Part shown: positions 5,961-6,343 of the stretch, one piece after another
Layout: every line of letters starts with the position of its first letter
Numbering within the stretch: position 1 is the stretch's first letter
Origin: Ghiorsea sp.
Lineage (GTDB): Bacteria; Pseudomonadota; Zetaproteobacteria; Mariprofundales; Mariprofundaceae
DNA: 6,343 bases
Direction of reading: 5' to 3'
NCBI GenBank assembly: GCA_021772875.1
Contig: JAJFLD010000105.1
Span: 1-6,343, forward strand
Program-made: the position numbers and the translations under genes
Notes under the pieces: generated by a model
Databases searched by the model: none
What the model saw: the letters and a program-made list of their open reading frames with translations, nothing else
What the model was told of the DNA's origin: nothing

Positions 5961-6020
5961 ATGGCATCTAAGCTATTTTTTACTTCATTTGTTGTGCAGG
6001 TAAGTGGGTTCCATGGATAG
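5961..6020 (+). CDS. Possible 19-residue small protein or leader peptide, antisense to the holC end
   Basis: AAGGAGGG (5945-5952), the best ribosome binding site in the window, lies eight bases before an ATG at 5961. The frame reads MASKLFFTSFVVQVSGFHG and stops at TAG (6018-6020). The peptide is short and mostly hydrophobic in the middle (LFFTSFVV), with one basic residue near the start, so it could insert in the membrane or be a leader whose translation affects something else. Its second half lies antisense over the last codons of holC. No gene follows in the same direction inside the window, so a classical leader role is not supported here. It may equally be a chance match or the remnant of a lost gene whose front has survived. 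I recognise no family. Confidence 0.35.
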   Translation: MASKLFFTSFVVQVSGFHG

Positions 6021-6343
6021 TTGACGGTAGGTGCGGAAACGTTCTCTTGAGGCTTGTTTTAAATCCTCATCCCAGCCATCGACAAAATCAACAATATGCG
6101 AAAAACCTGAAAGCTCAGTTGGAATCTCTAAACCACCATTAATTAAAACTTGCGCATGATTATCATGATTAATTTGGGTTGATAATAAGATGGGTTGCTG
6201 TGCATTGGTATACACATCATCGCTGAGTATTCCATGGGCTAAAAATGATTCAGGGTGAATGGTCCATAAACGATCGCTAAGTTGCTGCATGAAATCATCA
6301 TCGGGCGCTAAAACCAAAACATGAGGTGTGAGTCGATTGCGAC
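5985..6343 (-). CDS. holC: DNA polymerase III chi subunit, 5'-partial (C-terminal 118 residues)
   Basis: Chi is part of the clamp-loader assembly of DNA polymerase III; with psi it links the polymerase to single-strand binding protein at the fork. The frame is open through the right edge, so about 28 N-terminal residues of a usual ~145-residue protein are missing; there is no need to start at the internal TTG at 6315-6317. The visible part has the family layout: HVLVLAPDDDFMQQLSDRLWT, with LWTIHPESFLAHG as the hallmark; then QQPILLST; HAQVLINGG; FSHIVDFVDG; and the C-terminal SRERFRTYRQL. The stop is TGA at 5985-5987. In many Proteobacteria holC lies between pepA and valS; here the downstream side is a 184-base gap and then a small membrane protein gene, so valS does not follow directly. 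No clear terminator follows it. Identification rests on recalled family patterns, with good agreement along the whole visible length. Confidence 0.88.
   Translation of the reverse strand, partial: RNRLTPHVLVLAPDDDFMQQLSDRLWTIHPESFLAHGILSDDVYTNAQQPILLSTQINHDNHAQVLINGGLEIPTELSGFSHIVDFVDGWDEDLKQASRERFRTYRQLSMEPTYLHNK

Noticed and set aside
1..6343. A defence island, CRISPR array, toxin-antitoxin pair or other new multi-gene system
   Set aside because: All complete genes are biosynthetic, envelope-related or small membrane proteins; no repeat arrays, nuclease motifs or paired small toxin/antitoxin genes are visible.

Overview
The window looks like ordinary chromosome of a Gram-negative proteobacterium, joined at its left end to about 350 bases of phage DNA. 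The host assignment rests on three points. There is a DNA polymerase III chi subunit (HolC), a replication protein typical of Proteobacteria. IlvC is a 338-residue class I enzyme of proteobacterial type. ArgB is of the N-terminally extended, arginine-sensing type. Base composition is moderately AT-rich. The IlvC and ArgB sequences remind me of Zetaproteobacteria or Gammaproteobacteria, but that is an impression and was not computed.

Layout, left to right. Bases 1 to about 350 carry the C-terminal part of a phage scaffold-like protein. At about 345-360 the sequence switches, out of frame, into the C-terminal half of a branched-chain aminotransferase (ilvE, + strand, ends 772), which has no start and no catalytic-lysine half. 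A strong bidirectional terminator (793-826) separates it from convergent ilvC (- strand, 847-1863). A 166-base divergent intergenic region follows. Next comes an unknown five-helix membrane protein (2030-2542) whose stop overlaps the start of argB (2539-3423), then a secreted protein with a lysozyme-like motif (3511-4305), then a pyruvyltransferase-family protein (4394-5398), all on +. The right end holds a small two-helix membrane protein (5510-5800, -), a possible 19-residue ORF with a strong Shine-Dalgarno site (5961-6020, +), and the C-terminal 118 residues of HolC (5985-6343, -), which runs off the right edge.

Functionally, ilvC and ilvE belong to valine/isoleucine/leucine synthesis (steps two and four) and lie convergently. 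ArgB is the second step of arginine synthesis and is translationally coupled to the unknown membrane protein. The secreted lysozyme-like protein and the pyruvyltransferase may both act on the cell envelope, though adjacency is the only link visible here. No stretch longer than 300 bases lacks a gene. I see no rRNA, tRNA, CRISPR array, insertion sequence or riboswitch. I did not find a clearly new multi-gene system. The points most worth a second look are the phage/ilvE junction, the secreted lysozyme-like protein and the 19-residue ORF.
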